Shown: positions 6,615 through 14,564, numbered from the stretch's first letter. The stretch is DNA of 14,564 nucleotides from Chrysochromulina parva (GCA_002887195.1 PJAB01001427.1:1-14564); one strand, 5' to 3'. The notes: generated from the sequence alone by a model not told the origin. Numbers and translations: made by a program.

Positions 6615-7769
6615 TCATGGAGCTGGGGGTGGGGGTTGCAAGGCCGCAAGTAGCCGATGACCCATCGAGTTACGCTCGTCGGGCCAGTGGGGTAGCTCGT
6701 GCTGCCGTACCCAGATCTGGCACACGAATTTGGTCTCATCAGCCGGCAGCGCCTCGTGCAGCGTGTCGGTGTCGATGGTGCCGTCGGTAAACGTTGGGAA
6801 GAAGACAAGTGCAGTTCCCTTTCGTGGCTGCAGCTGGAGCCCGAGCATGTTGAAGCGCGTGCCGCCGCCCACGGCCACATCGTTGCAGTAGATGAGCACA
6901 GTGCACGCCCGCGGCCCGCCCGGCTCGTCTGACATGCGTCCCGAGGACTCAGCATCGGTGCTGTCGTAGTGCATGCGATAGAACTGGCCGCACTCGTACC
7001 TAGCCACCTGCGGAACCTCCATGTGGCTGATGGGCTTGCGTGTGAGCGCTTGCACCTTGGCGAGCAGCGACGGGCACGGCGGCGTCTCCTTGCACAGGTG
7101 CGTAGAGCGTGACGTGCGCACCTGGGAGACGCCTGAATCCGTCATCGAGCGCAGCAGCAGAGGGTCTGCACAGCGCACCAGAGCGTCGCACTCTGCGTCG
7201 GTAGCGAAATGCTCGCACAGGTAGATGGGTGGCGTTACACTGATCTTGCAGAGGCCTGGATAGTCTTCATGTATGTGCAAGTGCATGCCGCTGTTGTCGT
7301 TGAGCTTCTTGCGCAGGCCAGAAGTGACGACAAATGGCAGAGGACCCGTGTGCTTCTCACAGCGGCTGATCATCAGACCTAGAGTTGTGAGGCCGGACAT
7401 GCTCATGGCGGACGCGGGTGCAACGCTAGAGGCTGACGGCACAACAGCGTCGGCGCTGCGTGTATGCAACTCCGTCTTGAGCTTGCCCATCAGAGCGGCA
7501 GCCCTGTGACGGTGGCCGATCACTCTGACACCGCAACTTCTGAGCTGCGCGTGCATTGCTTCACGATCGTCGGTGCCGGCGATGAGCGCCTCTGCGTGCT
7601 CGCAAAGAGCGTCCACGTACTTGGTGAGAGCGGGCTCCGCGAGCAGCACTGAGCGCAGCTGCTCGGACCACTTCATGTTATCAAGGACGCCGTGTTGAGC
7701 TTTCCCAAGTATGCGCGTTGTATTGAACAGCACGCAGATCCTCCGCCGTCGTCCCGCCTTTCGACACAT
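6615..7769 (-). CDS. Prolyl 4-hydroxylase-like 2-oxoglutarate/Fe(II) oxygenase
   Basis: Up to 384 residues; the start may be Met 7769 or, more likely, Met 7676 (residue 32), because the first 31 residues are Arg-rich and featureless. The C-terminal half (about 175-357) is a P4H-type double-stranded beta-helix domain: VRTSRSTHL (218-225), then YECGQFYRMHYD with iron ligands H267 and D269, TVLIYCND, GGGTRFN, the core LQLQPRKGTALVFFP, the distal ligand H338 in DTLHEA, and K347 in TKFVCQIWVR for the 2-oxoglutarate carboxylate. All expected catalytic residues are present. Known role: 4-hydroxylation of prolyl residues, with Fe(II), 2-oxoglutarate and O2. No signal peptide is visible, so a cytosolic or nuclear target protein is possible. 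Residues about 33-100 (with GVRVIGHRHRAAALM) resemble a SAM domain. The gene is divergent from the IQ/coiled-coil gene with a very short spacer. Confidence 0.87.
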   Translation of the reverse strand: MCRKAGRRRRICVLFNTTRILGKAQHGVLDNMKWSEQLRSVLLAEPALTKYVDALCEHAEALIAGTDDREAMHAQLRSCGVRVIGHRHRAAALMGKLKTELHTRSADAVVPSASSVAPASAMSMSGLTTLGLMISRCEKHTGPLPFVVTSGLRKKLNDNSGMHLHIHEDYPGLCKISVTPPIYLCEHFATDAECDALVRCADPLLLRSMTDSGVSQVRTSRSTHLCKETPPCPSLLAKVQALTRKPISHMEVPQVARYECGQFYRMHYDSTDAESSGRMSDEPGGPRACTVLIYCNDVAVGGGTRFNMLGLQLQPRKGTALVFFPTFTDGTIDTDTLHEALPADETKFVCQIWVRQHELPHWPDERNSMGHRLLAALQPPPPAP

Positions 7770-7807
7770 TTAATTGCATGCGGCGAAAAACGGCCTCCAA
7801 TTTGGAA
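7677..7807. promoter_or_regulatory. Compact divergent promoter (about 130 bases)
   Basis: If the oxygenase starts at 7676 and the coiled-coil gene at 7808, about 130 bases separate the two start codons; if the outermost Mets (7769 and 7778) are used, only 8 bases do. Both promoters and both 5' UTRs must then share this segment or lie inside the coding regions. An AT-rich patch (acatttaattgcat, about 7766-7779) is the only TATA-like element. Confidence 0.45.
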
Positions 7808-9995
7808 ATGTCTGCGGACTCCCCTCCTCAGCTCATGCGCGCCAGGACGTTGTCGAAGCTCGATCAGACGGTCGGCCCAAGGGCCATGCCGCTGACCGAC
7901 AAGGAGATGTCCAAGCTCTCAAAGGTCGAGCTTCGCAAGTATGAGCTCGCCCTGCTTGACGCTCTCGTTGAACGGGCAAAACTGATGGGGCAGGCGGACT
8001 TGGTGGATCGGGCCTCGCGCAAGCGCCAGACTGCCGTTCATAGGCTAGCCACCACTGTTGAAGACGAGAAAAGAGCTTCCGCATTGGCTGCAGCCGCCGC
8101 AGAAGCTGCCGCTCTAGTTTCTCGGGCCGCCGCTGCCGCTGCCACGGTCACAGTTAAGGCGCCAGGCGCCGATGCCAAGTCTCGCAAGTCTCGCTCTACT
8201 CGCGAGTCTCGAGAGTCAGGAGATGGGAGCAGCGCCGCCGGCGCCCGTCGCGGCGCCGCCGCCACGGATGGCAAAGGCGCGGCAGAGGTTCTACTTGCAA
8301 GCGCTGAGACGAGCGATGCGGCTTCCAACGCGAATGCGCAGCCATCGACAACGACGACGTCGAAACCGAGCAACCCAGTAATAATCGTCCCGACCGCTCT
8401 GACCCCAGGCCCAGCCTCTGTTCCAGGCGTCACCGCAGGCGCAACGGCCAAGAAGCAGAGCCTCTCTCAGAGCTTGGCCACGGCCAAGAAGGCGATGGCC
8501 CGCATGGAGGCGGCCCGCACCAAGGCACTCAAATTCATCGAGCTCGCCAAGAAGCGCGAGCGTGTGCAAGACAAGGCGCGCATACAGAATGGGACTCGAA
8601 TGCCCTATGGAATGCCCTATCTATAGAATACATATCAAATGCCGCTTGAGTGCCTCTTGATTGCACTATTGAGGGACTGTGATTGCCTCCGTGAGATGCT
8701 TCACAGGCGCGCCGACGGCTGGTCGAGGTGCAGGAGGAGTACGGCCCCATCACTGCCGCGATCCATCTGCAGATGTTGCCGCCGCCTCGGGAGGCGCTCT
8801 ACTGGCCGCTCGGGCGGCAGGTGACGTGTGCGTTCCGCTTCTTCGACGCGCATGGAGAGGAGCTCAGGGAGCCGGTGACCATCGAGCCGGTGGCGGTGCT
8901 CGCACCGGCGACGGCCAGACCAGTCGAAGCCGTGCCCGAGGAGCCTGCGCCGTCTCCAGCGGCGCCCGAGGCAGCCAAGGCGGCCAGGGCACGAGGGAGC
9001 TTACGAGCAGCACGGAACACCAAGGAGCAGCAGGATGGGGCGGCGGGCAGCGAACTCGAGAGCGAAGGTGCACCGGTGAGCGCGACGACGACGGATCATG
9101 CGGGTGTTGAGGGCGAGGCGCCCATGGCCATGCCAATGACTCACGCGAAGGCTCAAGGCTCAGCAGGGGAAGACTCTTTCAGACGGAACAACAATCAGCC
9201 AAAGTCGCCTGAAAGCGCGACTGTGGCTGACGGTGGCGGAGCCACCGAGCCCTCTTTCATCAAACGGCGACTCTGGGCGACTATCCCAAAGTCAGCCGTA
9301 CGCATAGCAAATCTGGAGCAGGAGCGTACTCAATCTGGACGGATCCTACAAGCTCAAAGCGACATGGCAATGGCGGCGCAGTCCTTAAGGGAGATGGCCA
9401 TGGCACGCTGGCAACTCCTTTTGTCAAGGACGCCCCAGGCGCTCATCTTTGTCGTCTTCCGCACGTGGCGCGCCTACATTGACGGTGAGAAGCGCCGCCG
9501 CGCGCGCAATCGCCTGGACGAGGAGCTTGCGAAAGAGGGCGAGCGCCTGGCTGAGGCGATGGAATTTGAGGCGCAGAGGCAGGCTCGTCAAGTGGCGGCA
9601 GCAGCAGCGGCGACCATGAGGGCGGTCGAGGAGCTGATCGAGGACCTCATTCTCGATCTCGAGGACGCAGCTGAGGCTGAGGCGGCAGCGCGTCGACCTC
9701 GCGCGATGAGCAGGATCACAGCCTATCGCATCGCCGCAGCTAAGCGCGGCATTGCATCGGCTCGAAGTCTCTCGACGAAAGCACCTCAGCTGCCTTTTGC
9801 ATCAGTCCACCCAGGGAACCTGAGCCTTCGAAGTATGGCGCAGCACCTCGTCGACCACGGCCTGACGACGCCTGACCTGTACATGGTGCATGACAAGCGC
9901 GAGCTGCATGATCTTGCTCGGCAGCACGGACTCGCCCACGTGCTGCAAGCCCCGCCTCCGCCGCCTCTCCCACTTGTAAGGAGCCCAGCGATAAT

Positions 9996-10037
<42 letters not shown>

Positions 10038-11205
10038 GCCGCCCTTTGGATTGCAGACTCCACCGATGCGGCATTCGAAGGTGCCTCCGCTCATGCCCGC
10101 CTCGCCGTCATCGTCCGCCGCCATCCGTTCATCGTGGCTCGCCCCACAGACCACTACGGCGCCCAGCACGTCACCATTGCACGTCGCCAGTGCACGTCGC
10201 CACACCACTACGTCAGCGCCCAGTGCCTGGACCGATGATGTCAGCGTCACAAGCTTCGCAAGCGGTGTCGGTGCTCAAGGCGGCAGCAGCGGCAGCAGCA
10301 GTAATGCGATCAGCGGCGGAAGCCCCTTCGCAATCCAGACTTTACGCAGCAGCACTCCCTTTCTGAGCGGTAGCCGCAGTGCTGGGAAGAAGTCATCGCC
10401 TGCTGCTGGACAGGCGCGCGCCGTCACCGGCTCGGGTGGTCCCCGACCCTTGCCCGCCCTCGGCATGTTGCCGAGGGCGGCCGCCTCGCGCGCCAACATC
10501 AGCCAGGCTGCCATGAAGCTGCACACCATCGACCTATCGGAGCGAAATGCGACGCGCAGCAAGCTCTTCCTCGACGAGAGGGCGCAGATCAAGGCGCTCG
10601 AGTACGCCGAGAATTTCGCGCGCGTGGAGGCCGCCGCGCGCCTGCTGCAGCAGAGGCTACGCGCGAGGCTCTCGGAGTCCATCACCAGGCGGAAGATGAG
10701 TGTCATCATGCGCATAGGGAAAGCCTACCGGGCGACAGTTATCCAGAAGTGCTGGCGAAACTTCATGAAACGTCGATTCGGCCCCTCCTATGCGGCGGTC
10801 GTCATCGAGCGGTGCAGAGAGCGCAAACGCACCGACGAATTCGTGCGCGAATTGCTCGGTGGCATCGTGGCACTGGCCGTGCGACGAATCAACAGCCGAA
10901 ACCGACTAAGTGGGTCCTCGACTAAGTTATTGGCAGCAGGTGGATCATCTGCATCACCTATCGCTGGGATCCGGGGGCAGGGTGCCAATAACCGCCGGGA
11001 GAGGGCTGCCTCGACCACGAAGGAAGTGCTCCCTCAGGCCAAGGCGTTTGGGACGCCCAGGGCCAAGGCAGTTGTAACGCCCAGGGCCAAGGCGGTTGGA
11101 ACGCCCAGAGGCAGTAAGGCGGGTAACGGCTCGTCCTCCGCCAGAGGAGGCCGTGCCCCCTCCGCTGCGGCCCCGAAGAAGAGCACGAGCAGCAAATCAA
11201 AGTAA
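7778..11205 (+). CDS. Large coiled-coil / IQ-motif protein with polyQ tract, one intron
   Basis: Two long frames (7778-8563 and 8707-11205) join in phase 0 by removing a GT-AG intron at 8564-8706, reading LAKKRER-ARRLVEVQEE and giving about 1,094 residues. Starts at 7778, 7808 or 7835 are all possible. Seen in order: a charged helix (about 37-105); Ala-rich and Ser/Thr/Pro-rich disordered parts; LIFVVFRTWRAYI (508-520), which resembles an SFI1-type helix; a coiled coil (about 521-600); a Pro run then 13 glutamines (693-705); a Ser-rich region; an IQ-like helix (about 900-925, AARLLQQRLRARL); a clear IQ motif IQKCWRNFMKRR (941-952, calmodulin- or centrin-binding in the family sense); and three tandem 8-residue repeats of AKA-x-x-TPR (1040-1063) in a basic Lys/Ser/Arg tail. 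No enzyme domain is present. A cytoskeletal or basal-body scaffold is the best guess. The second half could be mistaken for a separate gene starting at GTG 8728. Confidence 0.75.
8564..8706 (+). other. Inferred intron (143 bases) joining two frames of the coiled-coil gene
   Basis: The donor is gtgcaag after ...gagcgt, and the acceptor is cttcacag before gcgcgccgacgg. Both flanking exon ends are in the same codon phase (0). The upstream frame stops at 8624-8626 within the intron, and the downstream frame is closed by TGA at 8692-8694, just before the acceptor, so neither frame alone spans the region. The downstream frame has no ATG near its beginning. The joined peptide KKRERARRLVEVQEE is a continuous charged helix. 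Confidence 0.7.
9997..10035 (+). repeat. (CAG)13 trinucleotide repeat encoding polyglutamine
   Basis: Thirteen uninterrupted CAG codons follow ATG (IM-Q13-PPPF) in the coiled-coil gene. The tract is pure CAG, which favours replication slippage and length variation between strains. It is preceded by a Pro-rich segment. Confidence 0.95.
11038..11109 (+). repeat. Three 24-bp tandem repeats near the 3' end of the coiled-coil gene
   Basis: Units at 11038-11061, 11062-11085 and 11086-11109 encode AKAFGTPR, AKAVVTPR and AKAVGTPR. TPR-type Thr-Pro sites in a basic context are potential sites for proline-directed kinases, which is inference. The DNA units differ at a few positions only, so the expansion is fairly recent. 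Confidence 0.9.
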
Positions 11206-11388
11206 GACAGGTGCTGAGATTATTGAAAGCATGCACTCATACAAACATTTTATCTTTCTAAAGTTGGCGACTGAAACTATCTTTTGGTGCCGATGTCCGG
11301 AAAGCAATTAAATATGCGGCTCAACACGAAAGGAACCTCTGTCTCTCCCCCCACACACCACCACGACTAGCACTCCGCACAGTTGCAA
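11206..11388 (+). promoter_or_regulatory. Short spacer between the coiled-coil and MORN genes
   Basis: These 183 bases hold the 3' end of one gene and the 5' end of the next. An AT-rich patch (aattaaatatg, about 11307-11317) could serve as polyadenylation or TATA-like signal. A pyrimidine-rich run (gtctctccccccacac) ends in gcacag at 11377-11382, just before the MORN gene ATG, so a 5'-UTR acceptor site is possible. Confidence 0.35.
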
Positions 11389-12559
11389 ATGCCGGGCGTC
11401 ACACTCATGGTGGTGAATGTGCCGGCTGACGTGCGCGTTGGGGAGCAGATGGTGGTGATGTCACCGGCCAGGCAGAGGTTCAGAGTGGTCATCCCTGAAG
11501 GCGCTGGCCCAGGGAGCACATTTCAGATCGCCGTGCCAGCATGGTCGTCAGCTAAGCTCATTCCGGAACGAAAGCTCTCAATACCAGGCGAAGGTCTTTA
11601 CGTGGGGGAAGTTGACGCCGATGCAGACTTCAATACAGAGATACCGAGCGGGCACGGCAAGATGTACACGCTCGATGGTAGATTGTATGAAGGTGGCTGG
11701 CTCGATGGGAAGAGATCAGGCTTTGGCAACGAGATCTATGCCGATCGATCCATCTACACAGGCGAGTACCAGAACGGCGAACGCCACGGACACGGTGTAC
11801 TGACATTTGCCAATGGTGCCGTTTACGACGGTCGTGAGTAGACGAGAGTCCAACCGACACCAGTCGCTGAAGCGCCGCCTTCGCGACGCCTCTCCTTGCA
11901 ATGTGTGCTGAGTCTGTGTGTGCGCGTGCGCGGCACGTCTGCATCCGACTCCCGCCTTCGCAGAGTGGAGCTTCGACAGTAAGCACGGCATGGGAACCTT
12001 AAGTTGGCAGGCAGATGGACCGATGGCGGGCGCAATCTACCGCGGCGCCTTCCAAAACGGGGTTATCGAGGGCAAGGGTAAGACTAGCTTCGCAGATGGT
12101 TCGAAGTATGAGGGCACGTACGTCGACGGGCAGCGACACGGCCGCGGTACCTTCACGAGCCCCGAGGGCATCGTCGAGGAGCGAATGTGGGCGCATGGCA
12201 GACTTGTCGGGCCGTCGTCGGGTGGCACAGATACCTGTAAGGTGGTTGTTACCGAGCTGGACTCTGCGATTTCACAATCAACGCCTTCTGACCCCTTCTC
12301 TTCTTCTTCGAGAATTTCAACAAGTTCTCGAGTCATTCCGACGGGTCGAAAGTTCCCCACACGGCGCAACCAAATGCCAATGCCCTTTGGGTGGCACAGC
12401 CATATTGCGGGGAAGGCCACAAGGAAGGCCAAGGCCAGTTCCAGCAAGTCGCCACCGGCTAGCTACCGTCCGCGCAGATTTGAATCTCAGGGCTCTTGCG
12501 GTGGCTTGGCGGAAGGTGGCACCATGCACCTTGTATCGCCCTACGACCTGGCGTGCTAG
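11389..12559 (+). CDS. MORN-repeat protein with N-terminal VP-rich beta module; two or three exons
   Basis: Exon 1 is 11389-11833 and exon 2 starts at 11964; the intron (gtgagta...cgcag) is phase 1, and splicing restores a perfect repeat, VYDGQWSFDSKHGMGTL. The start is the ATG at 11389 (MPGVTLMVVNVP). Residues about 1-50 have the pattern VPADVRVGEQMVV ... FRVVIPEGAGPGSTFQIAVP, a module common in algal proteins whose role is not known to me. Six MORN repeats follow from about residue 71 (YVGEV, YEGGW, YTGEY, YDGQW, YRGAF, YEGTY cores with GxG turns). MORN proteins act as membrane- or cytoskeleton-linked scaffolds, or as regulatory parts of kinases. The 3' end is unsure: read straight to 12559 it gives 346 residues with a Ser/Arg-rich, poorly protein-like tail; an additional intron near 12237-12312 is likely and would end the protein earlier (see the separate entry). 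Confidence 0.78.
11834..11963 (+). other. Intron 1 of the MORN gene (130 bases)
   Basis: The donor gtgagta matches the eukaryotic consensus and the acceptor is cgccttcgcag. The frame runs into TAG two codons after the donor. Removing 11834-11963 joins c and ag into a Gln codon and completes the fourth MORN repeat (YDGQW...GMG), which is strong internal evidence for the exact boundaries. Confidence 0.9.
12237..12312 (+). other. Probable second MORN-gene intron (boundaries uncertain)
   Basis: The segment looks like an intron: donor gtaagg at 12237, a branch-like ttctgac at about 12284-12290, a long pyrimidine tract and AG at 12311-12312. With this donor the junction codon is t+aa, an immediate TAA stop after GGTDT. 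With a donor five bases later (aag before gtggtt, 12242) the join is in frame and adds a 49-residue tail (NFNKFSSHSDG ... YCGEGHKEGQGQF ...) to TAG at 12460-12462, which itself has MORN-like spacing. Which is used cannot be settled from sequence. Confidence 0.5.
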
Positions 12560-12799
12560 AGCCGGCGTGACTGTGCATACCCATGGGGATCTGTTGGGTT
12601 GCGCACCGCCACAGGGGGCCGACGCTCAGTCTGAGTGCCTGAGAGCCACAGATCCGCCCATCGAGGATTGTGCATCCACGCCAGCAAGGCAGCATCGAAA
12701 AAATTAATAAATGCCCGGTACAGCACGGCGGTTCGTAAGTTTAGGTCGTGGCTCTTACATGTGCCTACAGATTTTTCATCGCTTTGCGAGCGTCGAATC
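12560..12799. other. Convergent 3' region of the MORN and fucosyltransferase-like genes
   Basis: This is a 240-base spacer with no credible coding frame. A canonical AATAAA (12706-12711) is correctly oriented for the + strand MORN gene and is the only textbook polyadenylation hexamer noted nearby. Confidence 0.5.
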
Positions 12800-14446
12800 T
12801 CAAAAGGCGGTGACCTTCTTGGACAGCTTTTCGGGCATCGCCGAGGAGCCGTCGAGGAATCGCAAGCCCGTCGGATCGATCCACCGGCTGCCGAGGTTGG
12901 CGTTTCGAACTTCGTCAAAACATCTGAGTTTCGGGAGGATCGAGTGCAGATTCATCGAGCCGGGCATCTCCGCTGTCCAGGGCACAAAGCAGCCCGGCAG
13001 CACTTCTGTCGCGCTCTCGTGGTGGAACTTACGGCTCGTGTCGAAGTGGAAGTAGATCCCGGGGCGGCCCGAGAGTGCTGCGGCCGACTCTGAAAAGGAT
13101 GACATGGGCGTGAGCACGGTCGCATTGCTCATGCTCAGGATGAGCAGCTCGACCAACGCGCGCCGGGCACCTTCTCGAGAAGAGCTCGAGCCGCCATCCG
13201 AACCCTTGGGAAGGCTCGGCTTGTACACGGTCGCCTGAGGCCCGAGCGAGGCGGTGGCGGCTGTTTGGCTCTCGGCGCTCTCGGTTGCAACCACAAAGGA
13301 TGCAGGCGCGCTATACGGTACGAGCGCCCGAGCACACCCCGAGACTCTTTCCCACTCACCCGTCGTGAGCTTCCTCGTTCGAAAGTCGCGTCCGTTCCGA
13401 ATGTGCAGTCCTACGGCCACCGCTCGCGTCGCATCCCCGTGAGAGCTCCGCAGCCCGTGCAAATAAGCCCTTGCCTCCTCAATTAATTGTGGCATGGGTA
13501 CGAGCAGCTCGTAGAAGACATCTCTGAAGAGACCCTCAAGCCCACCGAACGCATCGTTGAAGGTTGAGGCGAGGCTAGGGTTGAGGCGGAGAGAGTGCAG
13601 GAAGGCGGGAGAGCCCTGCGCCACGAGGAGGCTCTCGCAATCAGGCCATCGGAATCATATGCCAGCAGAGCTTATCAGAGGCCATCAGAGGCCATCAGAG
13701 GCCATCACCTGCACCACAAGAACGCTCTCATCCCAGGAAAGGGGCTTATGGCAGATGAAGTCGCTCATCATCTCGAGCCATTGCAGCGAGCGCTCGTCGC
13801 CGTTGGCACCTCTGAGCTCACGCGGTGTTCGCGTCGATTGCACGCGCAACGGAGAGTCGAACAGGTCCGAGAAGCGCCCGTAGTAGTCGGAGCTCGAGCT
13901 GCCGCGGCCGTCAAAGTCCATTAGCACAGCTCGCTCTGTGAGCATGCCCAGTGCGAGAGCAGAGACGAGGACGCGGACGCGGTTGCACAGCTGGCAGCAA
14001 GGCTGCACCACCAAATAACGCCGAGCATGCTTCCCAGCGAGGATGGCTGCGTGGAGGTCGATGTACCGCCGAAAACTCTGATGTCGTCGGTACCTCCATT
14101 CAGCCGGAACAACTGTCGACTGCTGCGCGCGTCGCAATGCCTGAGCAGGTGATTCGCTTGCCACATTTATCGAAGCCGAGATGCCTCTCGTCTCTGCTGA
14201 TAAGGGTACATCTTGTGCGCGTGCTGGTGCTAGTGCTGGCCTTGTGCGCTTCAAGCGGCCGATGGGGACAGGTTCTTGCGCGGGCGGCGACGCAGCCGAG
14301 TCGGGGACGACGGTGAGAGTCATGATCAGGCTGGATCGAAGCCTGCTGTGTGCTGTCCGTACTTCCAACGTGGATTGCAGGCAACAGAAGAGCACCGTGA
14401 GCGCCAGCACAGCAGCGGTTGGCACGACCAATCGTCTGACCCGCAT
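12800..14446 (-). CDS. Fucosyltransferase-like type II Golgi membrane protein (GT37-like), two exons
   Basis: Exon 1 is 14446-13709 and exon 2 is 13615-12800, joined in phase 0 to give 517 residues. A short basic N-terminus (MRVRR) precedes one membrane segment (about 6-23), then a disordered stem: the type II layout of Golgi glycosyltransferases. The catalytic region matches the plant/algal xyloglucan-type fucosyltransferase pattern: CNRVRVLVSALALGMLTERAVLMDF (154-178, counterpart of the GLGNR motif), SVLVVQ-GSPAFLHSLRLNPSLASTF across the splice junction, VGLHIRNG (314-321, with the nucleotide-sugar-binding Arg at 319), and SNATVLTPMSSFSESAAALSG (409-429, motif III type). In that superfamily the enzyme transfers fucose from GDP-fucose to glycans. 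The acceptor cannot be told, and a related activity is possible. In the first motif the GLGNR glycines are replaced (QLCNR). The gene is convergent with the MORN gene; its promoter lies at 14447 and above. Confidence 0.78.
13616..13708 (-). other. Intron of the fucosyltransferase-like gene (93 bases)
   Basis: On the minus strand the donor is cag-gtgatgg and the acceptor gtggcgcag-ggctct, phase 0 on both sides. The unspliced frame stops seven codons past the donor. Splicing gives ESVLVVQ-GSPAFLHSL, matching the conserved order of the family. An alternative in-frame acceptor (gcgag, giving six extra residues SLLVAQ) exists. The exon 1 end and the intron end are imperfect direct repeats of each other (see findings). 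Confidence 0.82.
13674..13708 (-). repeat. Decamer tandem array starting at the 5' splice site
   Basis: The + strand unit gccatcagag occurs twice exactly (13681-13690, 13691-13700), with partial copies on both sides (tatcagag before, gccatcac after). The last partial copy forms the gtgatgg donor of the intron. The array is entirely intronic. Confidence 0.85.
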
Positions 14447-14564
14447 TCACAGCCAATGTTTAGAATTCGACACCCAAGACACCGGACCGGCGTACATACG
14501 GATGCGGTTAACACTAGCTCGGGGACCCCTGGACCCCCTATTATCACAGCCATACTCGATCAGC
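14447..14564 (-). promoter_or_regulatory. Upstream region of the fucosyltransferase-like gene (partial)
   Basis: The last 118 bases of the window precede the start codon and should hold its 5' UTR and part of the promoter. No TATA box or other motif is clear, and short frames crossing it have no recognisable features. Confidence 0.35.

Noticed and set aside
8728..11205. Independent gene starting at GTG 8728
   Set aside because: There is no ATG nearby, the open frame extends upstream to 8695, and a phase-matched splice joins it to the preceding frame.
11194..11382. gtaaga donor at the end of the coiled-coil gene spliced to the gcacag acceptor before the MORN gene, making one giant gene
   Set aside because: The join is out of phase with the MORN frame, and the coiled-coil frame stops at once with an intact basic tail; two genes are simpler.
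12015..12707. 230-residue frame overlapping the MORN exon 2
   Set aside because: It is an Arg-rich alternative frame across a conserved MORN array; only its downstream part could be reached by an alternative acceptor at 12324, giving non-protein-like sequence.
13674..13708. CRISPR-like short repeats
   Set aside because: Ten-base direct tandem units without spacers, inside a eukaryotic intron; not a CRISPR array.

Overview
This is nuclear DNA from a GC-rich eukaryotic microalga or related protist, not a prokaryote. It encodes a U2AF large-subunit-like splicing factor, a type II Golgi-style fucosyltransferase-like protein, MORN and IQ/coiled-coil proteins, and several short GT-AG introns that can be placed exactly because reading frame and protein motifs continue across them. 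A small protein with an apparent signal peptide plus a twin-arginine lumen-targeting segment points to a plastid, probably of secondary red origin. A haptophyte or pelagophyte would fit, but the lineage is an inference.

Layout, left to right: (1) the 3' end of an unidentified gene on + (to 484). (2) A convergent non-coding stretch. (3) A U2AF65-like gene on - (3030 to 1129). (4) A 344-base divergent promoter region, then a small gene on + for a thylakoid-lumen candidate (3375-3719). (5) A 743-base intergenic stretch with a perfect 8-bp hairpin and a TGAC tetranucleotide repeat. (6) A + strand gene fusing a glutathione S-transferase to a complete HINT-type HIT domain (4463-5605). (7) Two - strand genes: a signal-peptide/coiled-coil protein of unknown function (6466 to 5942) and a prolyl-4-hydroxylase-like 2OG-Fe(II) oxygenase (7676 or 7769 to 6615). 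(8) Divergent from it, a long + strand gene for a low-complexity coiled-coil/IQ protein of about 1,094 residues, made of two open frames joined by a 143-base intron (7778 or 7808 to 11205). (9) A two- or three-exon MORN-repeat gene on + (11389 to about 12559). (10) Convergent with it, a two-exon fucosyltransferase-like gene on - (14446 to 12800).

The genes do not form an operon or one obvious pathway. The loosest functional links are cytoskeletal or calmodulin-type architecture (the IQ/coiled-coil and MORN genes are adjacent) and glycoprotein modification (prolyl hydroxylase and fucosyltransferase), and both are speculative. The observations most worth following are: the 93-base fucosyltransferase intron, bounded by a 21-base imperfect direct repeat (17/21 identical) that suggests intron birth by exon-segment duplication, with a decamer array starting at its 5' splice site; the GST-HIT fusion; the U2AF-like protein whose two central RRMs both look like U2AF RRM1, with an RD/RE-rich rather than RS-rich arm; and the ambiguous last intron of the MORN gene, where the best-looking splice pair would create a stop codon across the junction.
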